From Phytophthora quininea (taxonomy: Eukaryota; Oomycota; Peronosporomycetes; Peronosporales; Peronosporaceae), in assembly GCA_011947345.1 (NCBI GenBank), contig JAAVTG010000788.1, positions 124,001 through 188,000 of the forward strand: a stretch of 64,000 nucleotides of DNA. The letters are read 5' to 3'. A program made the position numbers and the translations under genes. Shown here one piece after another: positions 32,836-42,459 of the stretch (its first letter is position 1; each line of letters opens with the position of its first letter). Under the pieces are notes generated by a model. The model was not told the origin of the DNA. It did no database searches and saw only the letters and a list, made by a program, of their open reading frames with translations.

Positions 32836-33685
32836 CGTTGCTGCTACAATTGCGTTCTGTCGCTTTGAGAAGAAATGCTTGACGCATTGAGCCGGCATAC
32901 TACCACAGACAGGGTCTCCATTACAGATTGTATCTGCAGATCTGCCCAACTTGCCTTGGCAAAGTATGGCGAGAGCCCTGTCGCCTGAAACATCAGATGG
33001 GCAATGGGAAGAAACAATTTGGTTAGGGGGCACATGGAGAGGACTTCACGCAGATTAACGTCGAGTCGAGCGATGTTGTGGCGGCTCCTCCATCTTCCTG
33101 AGATGGAGACGTCGTTGGCTCTTCAAAGGCCCCTTCATGGGCCATGAATCATGGCTCAAAACCAAAGCGACCGAGTGCTGCAAAGAGGGGGCAAGCTTAT
33201 CGTTCAAACAACTGGAGGATCTTGCGATGGGGTCGCGTGCGTGGCTACTAAGAGTTCGAGTTGAGCAAGTAGCTCAGCGATGCGGCAACGTCGTTCGTCG
33301 AAATTGCAGCGCCTGAAGTGATGCTGACGCAGACTTGCGTCCGCTTCCAGACGGAACATGTGGCTCGGTGTTATCCTATTCCCCATAATCTCTAGTGACG
33401 ACTATCTCATCGCAATATTCATGAGGTTTCTTGTGCCAAGAAGCTGCCAATTGCACAGACTTGACACGGTACTAGGAATATGTTGGTCTCCAATTCCTGC
33501 GGGGGTCGATGATGAACTCAAGAGCATTGTCTGGTGTCAAGAAGTAAACAATGCTTGCGCAGACTTCCAAAAGCGCAAGCAGCGCTTACTCGTTGCTTCA
33601 GCTACAGCGTGCCACAGCTTAACCGGGAGTTCCATTAAGCCATTCTCCAATTCTCCTCTTGGCAACACAGTGAGCCGAACCTCTC
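32836..33685. other. Intergenic region
   Basis: No gene recognised. It separates the divergent CAP copy D from the small secreted protein gene at 33686, so promoters for both should lie here. Confidence 0.4.
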
Positions 33686-33835
33686 ATGAAGATCATCTCC
33701 GCTGCTTCCATCGCCATCGCCGTTTGCCTGGTGCAAGGCGTGTGGGCCACACTCGACCCTCACTACCAAGACAATAGCCCGTACTACCGTGACCGCGACT
33801 ACGCGTACACCGACATCCCTGGGGTCAAGCAGTAA
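33686..33835 (+). CDS. Small secreted protein, 49 aa
   Basis: ATG 33686 to TAA 33833-33835 encodes 49 residues. The first about 22 form a good signal peptide (MKIISAASIAIAVCLVQGVW, then A). The mature part is about 27 residues, rich in Tyr and Asp (DNSPYYRDRDYAYTD), with no Cys. No family is recognised. Support for it being real comes from the signal peptide followed directly by a biased short mature peptide. It could be a small effector or wall peptide; that is inference. Confidence 0.55.
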   Translation: MKIISAASIAIAVCLVQGVWATLDPHYQDNSPYYRDRDYAYTDIPGVKQ

Positions 33836-33919
33836 CTACATCGACGACCATCTCACACCAAGAACAAGTCGATGCCTTTGAATACCAATTCCATTCCTTG
33901 CAACCCTCATCTTGCTGTC

Positions 33920-34657
33920 TTAGTACCAACGTTCATACGCGTCGCGAGCTGCAGCTTGAGCCGATCGATCCGTCTTGTTGTTCCACTCGTACTCCCAGTC
34001 CTGTCGACCGGTGTGGGCTCTCACCCAGCGAAACATCTTGGTTCTTCCCCTCGACACTCTCAGCATCTCCTCCAGAATGTCACGGTTCTTAACCGGCGTG
34101 CCGTTCATCGTCTGCCAGCCGTTGTTCAGGTAGTTGTAGATGTAGTTCTCCATCGTGTTCACCAACAGCTCGCTGTCGGTGAAAATCACCACCGGCCGAC
34201 TATTGTACGGGTCCTCTCTAGCAGCTCGTTTGAGCACTGCCAGGGCGGCGTAATACTCCGCACGGTTGTTGGTGGACCGGCAATCCTCGTCCAAAGCTTT
34301 CACTTCATTCCACTCCTGATTATGGGGGAACAAGCACGCATACGCAGCGGTGCAGTCGGGTTGGCCGTTGCGGATGGCACTGCCATCACAGAACGCCACG
34401 ATCGGCGCTGTGTTGGTCTGCATGACGTCGTAGGCGGTCCACGTCGTCTCTCCGTTGTGGTTGCGACCTTGACGGTCGACGATCACGGCGTCTTGATGGA
34501 GGAATTCCTCGGCCTCGGAAAAGGTTTCAAACTTCTTCCAGCGAGAGTACGAGTAGCCAGAGGTACTCTCCAGGGCGTCGTCCAGGTCCGTGAAGACGCC
34601 GAGCTGGTAGCCGCTAGACACGGCGTAGTACCAGGGATCGTATTCGTCCGAGCTCAT
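33920..34657 (-). CDS. Ribonuclease H1 with N-terminal hybrid-binding domain
   Basis: ATG 34657 gives 245 residues. The N terminus (WYYAVSSGYQLGVFTDLDDA and SRWKKFETFSEAEEFL) is the hybrid-binding (viroplasmin-like) domain of RNase H1. The RNase H fold follows with all four acidic residues: FCDGSAIRNG (Asp), NNRAEYYAAL (Glu), IFTDSELLV (Asp) and NNKTDRSAQ (Asp). The enzyme cuts RNA in RNA-DNA hybrids such as R-loops and replication primers. An upstream in-frame extension lacks a better start, so I chose the ATG directly before the hybrid-binding domain. A damaged copy lies at 55049-55857. Confidence 0.88.
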   Translation of the reverse strand: MSSDEYDPWYYAVSSGYQLGVFTDLDDALESTSGYSYSRWKKFETFSEAEEFLHQDAVIVDRQGRNHNGETTWTAYDVMQTNTAPIVAFCDGSAIRNGQPDCTAAYACLFPHNQEWNEVKALDEDCRSTNNRAEYYAALAVLKRAAREDPYNSRPVVIFTDSELLVNTMENYIYNYLNNGWQTMNGTPVKNRDILEEMLRVSRGRTKMFRWVRAHTGRQDWEYEWNNKTDRSAQAAARDAYERWY

Positions 34658-34856
34658 ATTGGGGGAGGGGTTGACGATACTTCTGAAACTGAACTGCAGA
34701 TCGAGGGACGAGGTCACTACATGTCATGTATCTCGTCTACTAGTACCGCTTAACATGGAGGCATGGCGAACTGGAGGTCTATGCAGTACCAGCTCGATAA
34801 AAGATGAAGAAGTTGGTTTGAATGTCACTACGCAGAACACTGGGTCATGGCACAGC

Positions 34857-35003
34857 TAAACCACGGGCTTTTTAGGTAGCTACCGCAGGTTCTCGACGTG
34901 CCGTAGGGTCTGTAGGCGAGGTTGCTGCATAGCGCGCCTCGGGCGTAGTCGCCTTAACCGCAACAATAATAACAATAATAATAATAATAAACCACGGGCT
35001 TTT
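34857..35003. repeat. Short direct repeat flanking an AAT microsatellite
   Basis: TAAACCACGGGCTTTT occurs at 34857-34872 and 34988-35003. Between the copies, 34962-34990 is an (AAC/AAT)n microsatellite. This looks like a small local duplication. Confidence 0.6.
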
Positions 35004-35045
35004 GCTACGGCCAGGGTCACTGAAGAGCAGATATCTGCAATCGAG

Positions 35046-35255
35046 TTGGCTTTGGCTTTGGGCGACGGTGCCAACTCGAACTCCAACGTCAACGTATCGA
35101 CCGCGGACCGGAAGAAGGCGCTGCGAAAAGAGCAGTGCCGAATCAACCAGGCTCACTACAGGGAACGCCAACGCCACTACGAACCGTGGCTTGTGAGGGA
35201 GATTGAGGCCCTGAAACGGGAGATCAGAAGCCTGGAAGCTCGCAGATCGATCTAA
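35046..35255 (+). pseudogene. bZIP transcription factor fragment
   Basis: The frame has no ATG; it reads ADRKKALRKEQCRINQAHYR, a bZIP basic region with Cys/His-type substitutions as in many oomycete bZIP proteins. EIEALKREIRSLEARRSI and a stop follow. The leucine zipper is cut after about three heptads and the usual C-terminal domain is missing. A second, related fragment lies at 38787-39113 on the other strand, so the two fragments flank the pair of membrane-protein genes. Confidence 0.6.
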
Positions 35256-35480
35256 AACGCCGTTCGTGAATAACCTAGACAACTATCTCTCTGTCCCCGA
35301 AATTACTGGTTTCCTTGGGGACAGCGAAAGTCATAGCGTTGAAGAATAACATGATCCAACCGTGAAAGTATCTGTCGAGAAGAAACTGAAATTAACATAT
35401 TTTACGCTGCCGTTTGAACTTCCTTCGTCAACGTAGCTAATGATAGTCGCCCAGACTCCGAAAGTAGTTGCTTGACGGCC
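35256..35480. other. Upstream region of membrane protein copy B
   Basis: The stretch 35338-35370 (TTGAAGAAT...CAT.ATCCAAC.G.GAAAG) closely resembles 49331-49361, upstream of the RxLR gene at 47989-49127. Shared upstream sequence suggests a past exchange or a common promoter piece. Confidence 0.4.
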
Positions 35481-36983
35481 ATGGAAGCCGTCGTGAAAGC
35501 AGCCCCGACAACAAGTGACGTGCCTACGACGACGACGAAATGGGGCAGTAAAGTCTCCATCGCGACGACGACCAATCGACGGTACTCGGAAGCAAATTCG
35601 CCGTACAGGAGTCTGCACCAACTGGCACGCCGGTCGATTTGGACGGAAGCCGTGAGGATTCAAGCCGTCGTAATCCGCAGTGCAGCCGGCAGCATCGCCT
35701 GTGCGTGGCTAAGCAACGCATGCTTCTGTCTTGGGAACGTTTTCTCGGGGAAAACGTCGTCGCTTCAGACCCATCGAGAGCTGGTCGTGTCCAACATGAT
35801 GTGGTTCTCATTGTGGTATTGCACGTTGGTATTAATCGCGCATGTGCCGAGACTACGCTCGCTTCACTTTATCGGCCAGCCAGATACCTATCCGTCCGTC
35901 ATGTTCTGTATCAAGAGGTTATTCCGCGGTTCCTACCCGTTTGCACTTGTGACTGTCAGCCTCACGTTTGGTGCAAGTCTTCTCATCACCAACACTTCGC
36001 TGCGTGAGTACAAGATGGACGTGTATCTCTCGATCTTAAGTTCGGCTGTATTCAACACAGCAATTGAAATTACCTTCCGAAGAGTTTACTTCCTAGAGAC
36101 GATGGAAGGGCGAGGTCGTCTCTTGAAGAGGAAGTCCCGACAAATCTCTCCCTCACATAAAGTAATTCCTCCATGTCGACCTCCACGACGTTGGCCAGTA
36201 TATCGTAAAGCGCTGTCCGAGGTCTTGGGCCTCTCTCTGATTGCTGGATACGTGCACATTGTCAGTTTGCAGCGCCTGCAAAATCTTAGCGGCACATTTG
36301 TGGGGTTGTTTACTCTCGGCAGCTTCGTCTTCAAGCTAATGGTCCAAGAGCTGGCCAAACATTACGTGCTCAAGACTCGTATCCGAGACATCCGGATCAT
36401 GTGCGTGATCGCAGCGCTTCCCACGGTGCTAATTGATACGCAGACACGTATTTTGCTGCTTGGATTGCAGAACACAAAGTCTGTAGCGGTTGGGACGATT
36501 GCCATGGCGTTTGTGGAGCTTATTTCTCGGTTCGTCAAAGCTGCATGGTTGGCGTGGGGGATCGACCGGCATAAGAAACGAATGCAGTTAAATCTTCAGG
36601 CCACGGATGCAGACTTGTCCGTTTGGCTTGAAAAGCGCTACGCATACCACGCGGCCGAGACGCACGCGGATATGTTTGCAGAGTACATTGCTCTTGGCTG
36701 TTCGGCTTCGGTGCTGTGTCTTCTTGGAAGAAATGTGCACTATTCCCGCTTGGGGTTGCAAGGTAAAGCCTCGAAAGCCACCCAGCTCGGATCTATCGCG
36801 GGTCAAATTGTGGTGGAAATGGTGGTGGACTACGTGGCGATTGCTCTCGAGATGGCGACTGGCGTCGAGTACACAAAAATTAAGCACCTCAGCTCGTTCC
36901 TGGCCGTGGTATTTATGACGATTGCTTTCTTAAACATCATGATCATTGTTATGATCTACATGGACGACCACATTCGTGTATGA
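35481..36983 (+). CDS. Multispanning membrane protein, copy B (intact)
   Basis: ATG 35481 gives a 500-residue protein without frame breaks. There is no signal peptide; the first about 70 residues are soluble. Ten or eleven hydrophobic helices follow, among them SAAGSIACAWLSNACFCLG, WYCTLVLIAHV, ALVTVSLTFGASLLI, VLGLSLIAGYVHIVSL, FVGLFTLGSFVFKLMV, AMAFVELISRF and VVFMTIAFLNIMIIVMIYM. Charged loops carry conserved ETMEGRGRL and YHAAETHADMFAEYIALG blocks shared with the copies at 1-870 and 37051-38771. I do not recognise the family; it appears to be lineage-specific. A transporter or receptor role would be speculation. Confidence 0.8.
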   Translation: MEAVVKAAPTTSDVPTTTTKWGSKVSIATTTNRRYSEANSPYRSLHQLARRSIWTEAVRIQAVVIRSAAGSIACAWLSNACFCLGNVFSGKTSSLQTHRELVVSNMMWFSLWYCTLVLIAHVPRLRSLHFIGQPDTYPSVMFCIKRLFRGSYPFALVTVSLTFGASLLITNTSLREYKMDVYLSILSSAVFNTAIEITFRRVYFLETMEGRGRLLKRKSRQISPSHKVIPPCRPPRRWPVYRKALSEVLGLSLIAGYVHIVSLQRLQNLSGTFVGLFTLGSFVFKLMVQELAKHYVLKTRIRDIRIMCVIAALPTVLIDTQTRILLLGLQNTKSVAVGTIAMAFVELISRFVKAAWLAWGIDRHKKRMQLNLQATDADLSVWLEKRYAYHAAETHADMFAEYIALGCSASVLCLLGRNVHYSRLGLQGKASKATQLGSIAGQIVVEMVVDYVAIALEMATGVEYTKIKHLSSFLAVVFMTIAFLNIMIIVMIYMDDHIRV

Positions 36984-37050
36984 AAGAGTTTGGGGAAAAA
37001 ATGTGGTACATTGCTAGAGCTAATGTTAGATAATCTTTTGGTGCTTTGCG

Positions 37051-38771
37051 ATGGCCGACGTGGACGATGCGAGCATTACGAGGCTGGAAGTTCTCCGTAT
37101 CGACACGTCTCCAGCTCCTGTAGATGAATTACAACTTCCGACATTTCTACCGTCTCCAAGAGTGAACCGACTTGGTGGCAAATGGGCGAGGAAAGTTTTC
37201 GTGGCGCCTCCGATCAACCGAAGTTACTCAAGCGAAGCAACGCCGAAAGGATTGCAGCAGTTGCGGGGACGATCGATCTGGATCGTCGCATTCCGTCTGC
37301 AAGTCGCAGTGATCCAAAACGTTGCGACTAGCATTGTCTGTGCGTGGCTCAGTACCGCGTGCTTTGCGTTCGGAAATATTTTCTTTGGGAAACCCCTTAC
37401 TTTGCAACCGACTCGGGGACTGATCCCTGCTAATACGACGTGGTTTGCGCTCTGGTATTGCGTACTGGAAGTGATCGGCCACGTGCCAGCGATGCGCTCG
37501 TTTCGCTTCATCGAGAAGCCGGAGCAGCGACCGACAATTCCAAATTGTGCCATGAAGTTGATCCGCGGCTCTTACTCGTCTGCTATCGTCACAATAATTC
37601 TCATGTTTGGTGTGGGGATACTAGCGGGCGATGGCTCTCTTAGGGGTACAAGTTAGACTTGTACTTCTCCATTTTGTGCTCGGCAGTGTTCAATGTCGGG
37701 ATCGGGATGACCTTCCGGAAGATATTTTACCTTGAGACGTGCGAAGGCCGCGAGCGTCTGTCGAAGCCTCGAACGTCGAGGAAACATTCGCATAAAATCT
37801 CCACACCCCGGAAAGCCGTTAAAACGAGCATTACGGGCCGTCGAGACAGCGTCATGTCGTCTATCGAGCAGATCATACGCTATCGATCTGCTCGCTTTCG
37901 ACCCGTGTTTTTAAAAATGATGGCCGAGATATTGGGGCTGTTAATCATTGCGGGATACGTACATGTCGTTAGTTTGCAAAAGCTGACGGAACGTAGCAGT
38001 ACCGACGTGGCTGTCTTTATGATCGGTAGTTTTTATTGAAGCTCGGAGTGCAAGAACTCATCAAGCACTACGTTCTTAAGACCAGAATCCGGGACATGCG
38101 CATTATGTGCGTAATTGTTGGCTTACCGACCGTGCTCATCGATATGCAGTCGCGTATTGTACTGCTTGGCGTACAAAACTCGCGATTCTTCATGGTCGGC
38201 ACTGTTGGTATGATGTTTATTGAAATCTCTTCACGGTTCGGGAAGGCGATGTGGCTTGTGTGGGGCATTCGGCAGCGCAAAAGCCACGTTAATTTCCGTA
38301 TCTGCCCAGCGGCGACTACATGCGTTCCCTTCTAACAAAGTTGGAGATGAAATGAGTGTCGTTGGGTCCCAACATATGCAAGACTTTAAGCTGTTGCAGG
38401 AGAAACTCCATGCCTATCATGCGGCTGAAGTTCAGTCCGATATGTTTGCCGAGTACATTGCCATGGGCTGCTCTGCTTCGGTGCAATGTCTACTGGGAAG
38501 AAACCCAAGGTTTCCCGACCTGACTATACAGAACGATGGCGTCACTTCCGAAGCAGCTTTTATCAACCAATTCAGCATCATCTCGATCCAAGTTGTTGTT
38601 GAGATTATGGTGGACTATATCTTAATTGCGTTCGAATTGGCAGCAGGCGTCGAGTTTGGCAAAGTAAAGGGATTAGGAGCGTTCTTGACCGTCGTCCTCA
38701 TGATGATCGCCTTCTTGAACGTCATGGTGACCGTCATGGTGTATATGGACAGAGAGAAGATTTGTTTATAA
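37051..38771 (+). CDS. Multispanning membrane protein, copy C (several frameshifts)
   Basis: ATG 37051 begins a protein parallel to copy B over its whole length, to the final VLMMIAFLNVMVTVMVYM helix. Frame changes occur at the G run 37643-37646, at the T run 38030-38034, and at one or two sites near 38297-38352. Adding one base at each of the first two restores alignment with copy B exactly at the expected position; the region 38297-38352 is less clear. Either the gene has decayed only through homopolymer slips or the consensus is wrong. It begins 67 bp after the end of copy B, so the two are a tandem duplicate. Confidence 0.7.
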
Positions 38772-38786
38772 ATGCAAGAAAACTTA

Positions 38787-39113
38787 TCATTCACTAACGA
38801 CGTCAAAGACCGATCTGCGAGCTTCTAAGCTTCTGATCTCCCATTTCAGGGCCTCGACATCTTTCACGAGGCGTTGGCGATCCCTGTAGTTTGCTTGGAT
38901 GATCCGGTACTGCTCTTTTCGACGCGCCTTCTTTCGGTCCGCGTTCACCATGTCAGCAGCCTCAGCAATTGGAAACCACACGTTAGAGTCGGTATCGTCA
39001 TCGACGACTCTTAAAACAATGCGTCGACAAGCTGGACAATTAATGCTTTCGATCGACTCCAATGCAGTGGAGGAAGTAGCAACAACGAGGACTATGGAAG
39101 AGCTGACACGCAT
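38787..39113 (-). CDS. Signal-peptide-like leader joined to a bZIP-like segment
   Basis: ATG 39113 gives about 108 residues. The first about 18 (MRVSSSIVLVVATSSTAL) look like a secretion signal. Their DNA resembles the signal-peptide codons of the RxLR gene starting at 49127 (shared CTCGTTGTTGCTAC block). A CPACRR motif follows, and then NADRKKARRKEQYRIIQANY, a bZIP basic region, and a short zipper ending RRSVFDVVSE. A secretion signal on a bZIP fragment is unusual. It may be a chance fusion of an effector promoter/leader with a bZIP relic. Confidence 0.4.
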   Translation of the reverse strand: MRVSSSIVLVVATSSTALESIESINCPACRRIVLRVVDDDTDSNVWFPIAEAADMVNADRKKARRKEQYRIIQANYRDRQRLVKDVEALKWEIRSLEARRSVFDVVSE

Positions 39114-39411
39114 CGTGACTGGAAGCAAAACAAAGTACCTACCACTACTTCTTCAGGGAACAGTAATATATTGTCACTTCAATGCAATTAAAGCAAACAT
39201 TGGCAATTTTCCTGCCTCGCCAATCTGCCTTCCTACCCATCTACTTCTTTTAAGCCCGACGGTACGATACAATCACTCGGCCCAAGCTACTTTATGTTCG
39301 ATAGCGCCCCCATAATCAAGAGATTTGCATTCGTGAACATTTCAAAATGGTCAGTTCTATCCGCACCACATTTTGCAACTCGCCACGGAGCCCTCACAAC
39401 GTGTTTAAAGC

Positions 39412-40242
39412 ATGGGTATCAATCACGTCGTACTGGTAGCTGCGCTCGCCGTCTTCGCCAGCGTCGATGCAGCATCCGAAGTGAAAATGTCAACAAATTC
39501 AGTCCCTAGTGATAGAAGGCTCTTACGTGCTTCCAAGACCTACACATTTCAAGACCAAGACCAAGACCAAGACGATAGTAATTCCAGCGACGAAGAACGA
39601 GGTTGGACCGGACTTACGTTACTTGACGATGCCGTGGAAACTGCAAAGCTCAAGCTGTGGCACGTTCAAGGTAAGAAAGTAGACGAAGCGTTCGACCTTC
39701 CAGAAAATTTACGGTGAAAAGAAGTTCATGAACTTGCTCTTTTCCGCCGAGTATGCGAAGAGTGCAGGCGCTGCTGGCTTGAAGAATCAAATGGTGCAGA
39801 GTTGGTTGGAGTTCACGACGCCGCTAGCCAAGATTTTCGAACAGCTCAAGCTCGACCAGGCTGGAGATGATCTCCTCAAACAGCCGTCGTTGGTCTACTG
39901 GGTCAAGTACATGAAACTCTTCAACAAGGCGATCCCTCGAAAGGAAACGTCCATGCTCAAGACGTTTACAGACAGCTATGGAGAGGTTGGTTTGGCCCAA
40001 ATCCTACAGAAGGCTACGACAGCAGAAGACACCAAGAAGGTCGCTACCAACCTACAGTCTGCGCAGTTCAAGCAGTGGATGTCTCCGCCGTTGGAGAGAA
40101 CCCCGACGACGTGTTTACGAAGGTGCTGAAACTGGACCCGAAGAACTTGCAAACCTCCGACGCAGACATTTGGCGCGCGTACTACCGGGCCTACGACGAG
40201 GAATTCCCGGGCAAATTGTTTTCGTTCAAGCCAGAAAATTAG
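39412..40242 (+). pseudogene. RxLR-LWY effector, copy 1, internally deleted
   Basis: ATG 39412 encodes the same leader as copy 4 (51901): signal peptide MGINHVVLVAALAVFASVDA, an RLLR motif and a DEER motif after a short Asp-Gln repeat (one more repeat unit than copy 4). After the DEAFD codons (39686-39700) about 400 bp found in copy 4 are missing, and the reading enters the LWY repeats out of frame. The rest matches copies 3-5 to the end. The junction carries a 3-bp GAC microhomology. The protein as read would stop after about 100 residues. Effectors of this type enter plant cells and suppress immunity. Confidence 0.85.
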
Positions 40243-40460
40243 GAATGAAGATGAACGTGGTGTGCAGGTAAACTTTGGTACGCCCAGTATTTACTGTTCA
40301 TCGAACAGCAAATCGACGACTACTAGTGCCGAGCCATCTGAATCGAAATATCTACTGTAATACGTAGGAAGGCATGTTTGCGAGGCTGGAAGCACCACAT
40401 CGCAAAGGCTTGAAGGGCCCGTCAACATGTCTCGTCATCTTTCGTGATTTCAAGAACCCG

Positions 40461-40643
40461 TTTATCAAAGCGCGGAGGAGCTTTGGGGGAGGGCGGCGTA
40501 AACGGAAGTGCCGTCCCCGCAGTTCAGGCGAATGGAGGCCACGTGGCCTCCTCAGCCGCCCTACGTCTGCGTGTGTATTAACTTAACTATAGCAATAGAA
40601 ACTTCTATATCAAATCTACCCCATCCGGATAATTCCGGATACA
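40461..40643 (-). repeat. 3' LTR of the chromovirus
   Basis: 183 bp; on the element's strand it starts TGTATCCGG. It differs from the other LTR at two C/T positions, about 1.1% divergence. The ACCCG target duplication is directly to its left at 40456-40460. Confidence 0.93.
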
Positions 40644-40657
40644 CTCACCTCTTCCTC
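40644..40657 (-). other. Polypurine tract of the chromovirus
   Basis: On the minus strand the sequence GAGGAAGAGGTGAG directly precedes the 3' LTR, the expected position of the plus-strand primer for reverse transcription. Confidence 0.75.
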
Positions 40658-40882
40658 AGATGAGGGCTTCGTCCACGCGACTCTTCAAGAGTCGTACTTG
40701 AGAGGTGCGATCGCTGAGCTTATCCAGAGCTGGTCCAGTCATTTCTCGATCAGACGTGCACGGCGCAGCAGTGGTTGTTTTCGGGCGACTGCTGGGGCGG
40801 ATTAGTCTTGCGCTGGCTGGTGGTGAATTCCCCGGTTGGAGCTTGATAGGTCCTGCCAGCGCCACCGTCATGACGGTCGAGT

Positions 40883-42386
40883 GTGGCGGCTGTGGCCGCG
40901 CACAGGCGGAGGCACCCCTTCTTCAAGACCAGGCGCTTCTTCGCTGTCTCCCTTGATCGTATCGCTGCCGCTGCTGAGAGCGCGCCCCGCGCACCCATCC
41001 TCTCGCCGCGTGTCACATCGGCCGTGCTGTCGGCCTCGCTGCCTCCAGCCGACGACTTCGACTTCGACCCGGGCCTGGTCGAAGATTACTTGCTGCTGGA
41101 CGATGAAGGCGTGCCGATCGGTTCGCGTGGCGTCGAGTCATCGCTGCTGTTGCCCATGCAGGATGCTGCTGCTCCTACTGGCAGTCCTGCAGACCTGGAT
41201 GCCATACTGGCCGACTCTAATGACGACGGTGTTGAGGCTGCTACTGATCCAGGCAGCCCTGCTGCACCTTTAAGCCCGATTACCGTTCCTTCAGTGACGT
41301 CGTCGAGCCCTGTTGATGAGCCGGTGCGGCTGCTTCAGCAGCTTCGTGCGGATTCCGCTTCACCGACTCCAAGTGGTCCTACTCTTCGCAGTGATATGAT
41401 TGAGCTTGAATCGCCCGGGCCTGATGTTGACGCCCCAGTCGCGGCTCCCGCGCCTGCGGAACCTTCACCGCCACTAGAGAGGCAGAAGACTGTGTATCAC
41501 GACGAGCCGTTGCCTAAGCACCCTGCGCGTCATCCGGGAAATCGGCACCGCAACTGCTACGATCCTGCAGCGCCTTGGGACCCAGCGCGTGAGTTTGGCT
41601 TTGCCTACTTCATGGATCGCCGTGGTGATCCTCCCAATCGCTCCTACTTGGTCAAGTGGAACACCAGCCCATTACAGCGGTCTTGGGTCTGGGAGGAGCA
41701 GCTTTCTGAGTACCCTGATTTGAAGGATCACGTTGATAAGTAGGCTGCAGCAGTACGTCCTGTACGTCGACGAGCACTTTAGTGGTGCTAGCGCTTCAGC
41801 TACGGGGCGCTGCTTCATGGAAGCTCTCCATGCCGCGTGTTATCACCTTGATAACCCTTCTCTCATCACTGAAGACCACTGGGAGCGCTTTGAGAAGCTG
41901 CACAAGCGTGAGATGACGTACGGCGTAAAGCGTGAGGACGTGACTGAATTCTTCAAGTTCCTGGAGCGTGAATGTGCTCCCTTGGATTAAAAGGCGCTGT
42001 TCAAGTCGCGCTAAGTTGGCTCGCTCAATTCTCTGGATGGTCTTACTGCATTCGTTCGCCGCGCAAAGCTGGAGCGTGGATGTTATCTCGTGTGCGCTGG
42101 TCAGCACCGTTTGGATCACTGTTTCGTTCTCGTCGTTCGCCTTTGCCGTGGCATCTTGATGGCATACGACGTCTGGGAAGAGTTCGAGGATCCGCCTTGC
42201 GGTATGGAACCATTGGCGAGTATCAAGTGGATTGATACTGTCAAGGCCATCTATCGCATTAAGGAGGGACCCAAGCCGGAACCACCATGCGAAAAACGAC
42301 CCACGAAGACCGACAGGAAGCGTGCGAGGAAGACTGCCCGCAAGGCGTCCAAGAACGCAAAGAAGAAAGCCAAGAAGTGCCGCTAG
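40883..42386 (+). pseudogene. Antisense accessory frame in the chromovirus: chromodomain-like plus cysteine-peptidase-like
   Basis: The plus strand, opposite to pol, is open from about 40883 to 41743. It reads a Pro/Ser/Asp-rich region and then a chromodomain-like block (RSYLVKWNTSPLQRSWVWEE). After a frame change at 41743 it reads VLYVDEHFSGASASATGRCF (possible nucleophile Cys), then EALHAACYHL. After further breaks come GQHRLDHCFVLVV (possible His) and ILMAYDVWEEF (possible Asp). The end is Lys-rich and nuclear-signal-like. Cys, His and Asp in this order would suit a papain-fold peptidase, but this is inference. The frame is broken several times. Confidence 0.45.
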
Positions 42387-42459
42387 GAGAGGTAGTCTGG
42401 CCTGTTATCATCGGGAATACAGGTATTCTTGAGCTTCCTTCATTGTTTCGTGGTTCTTC

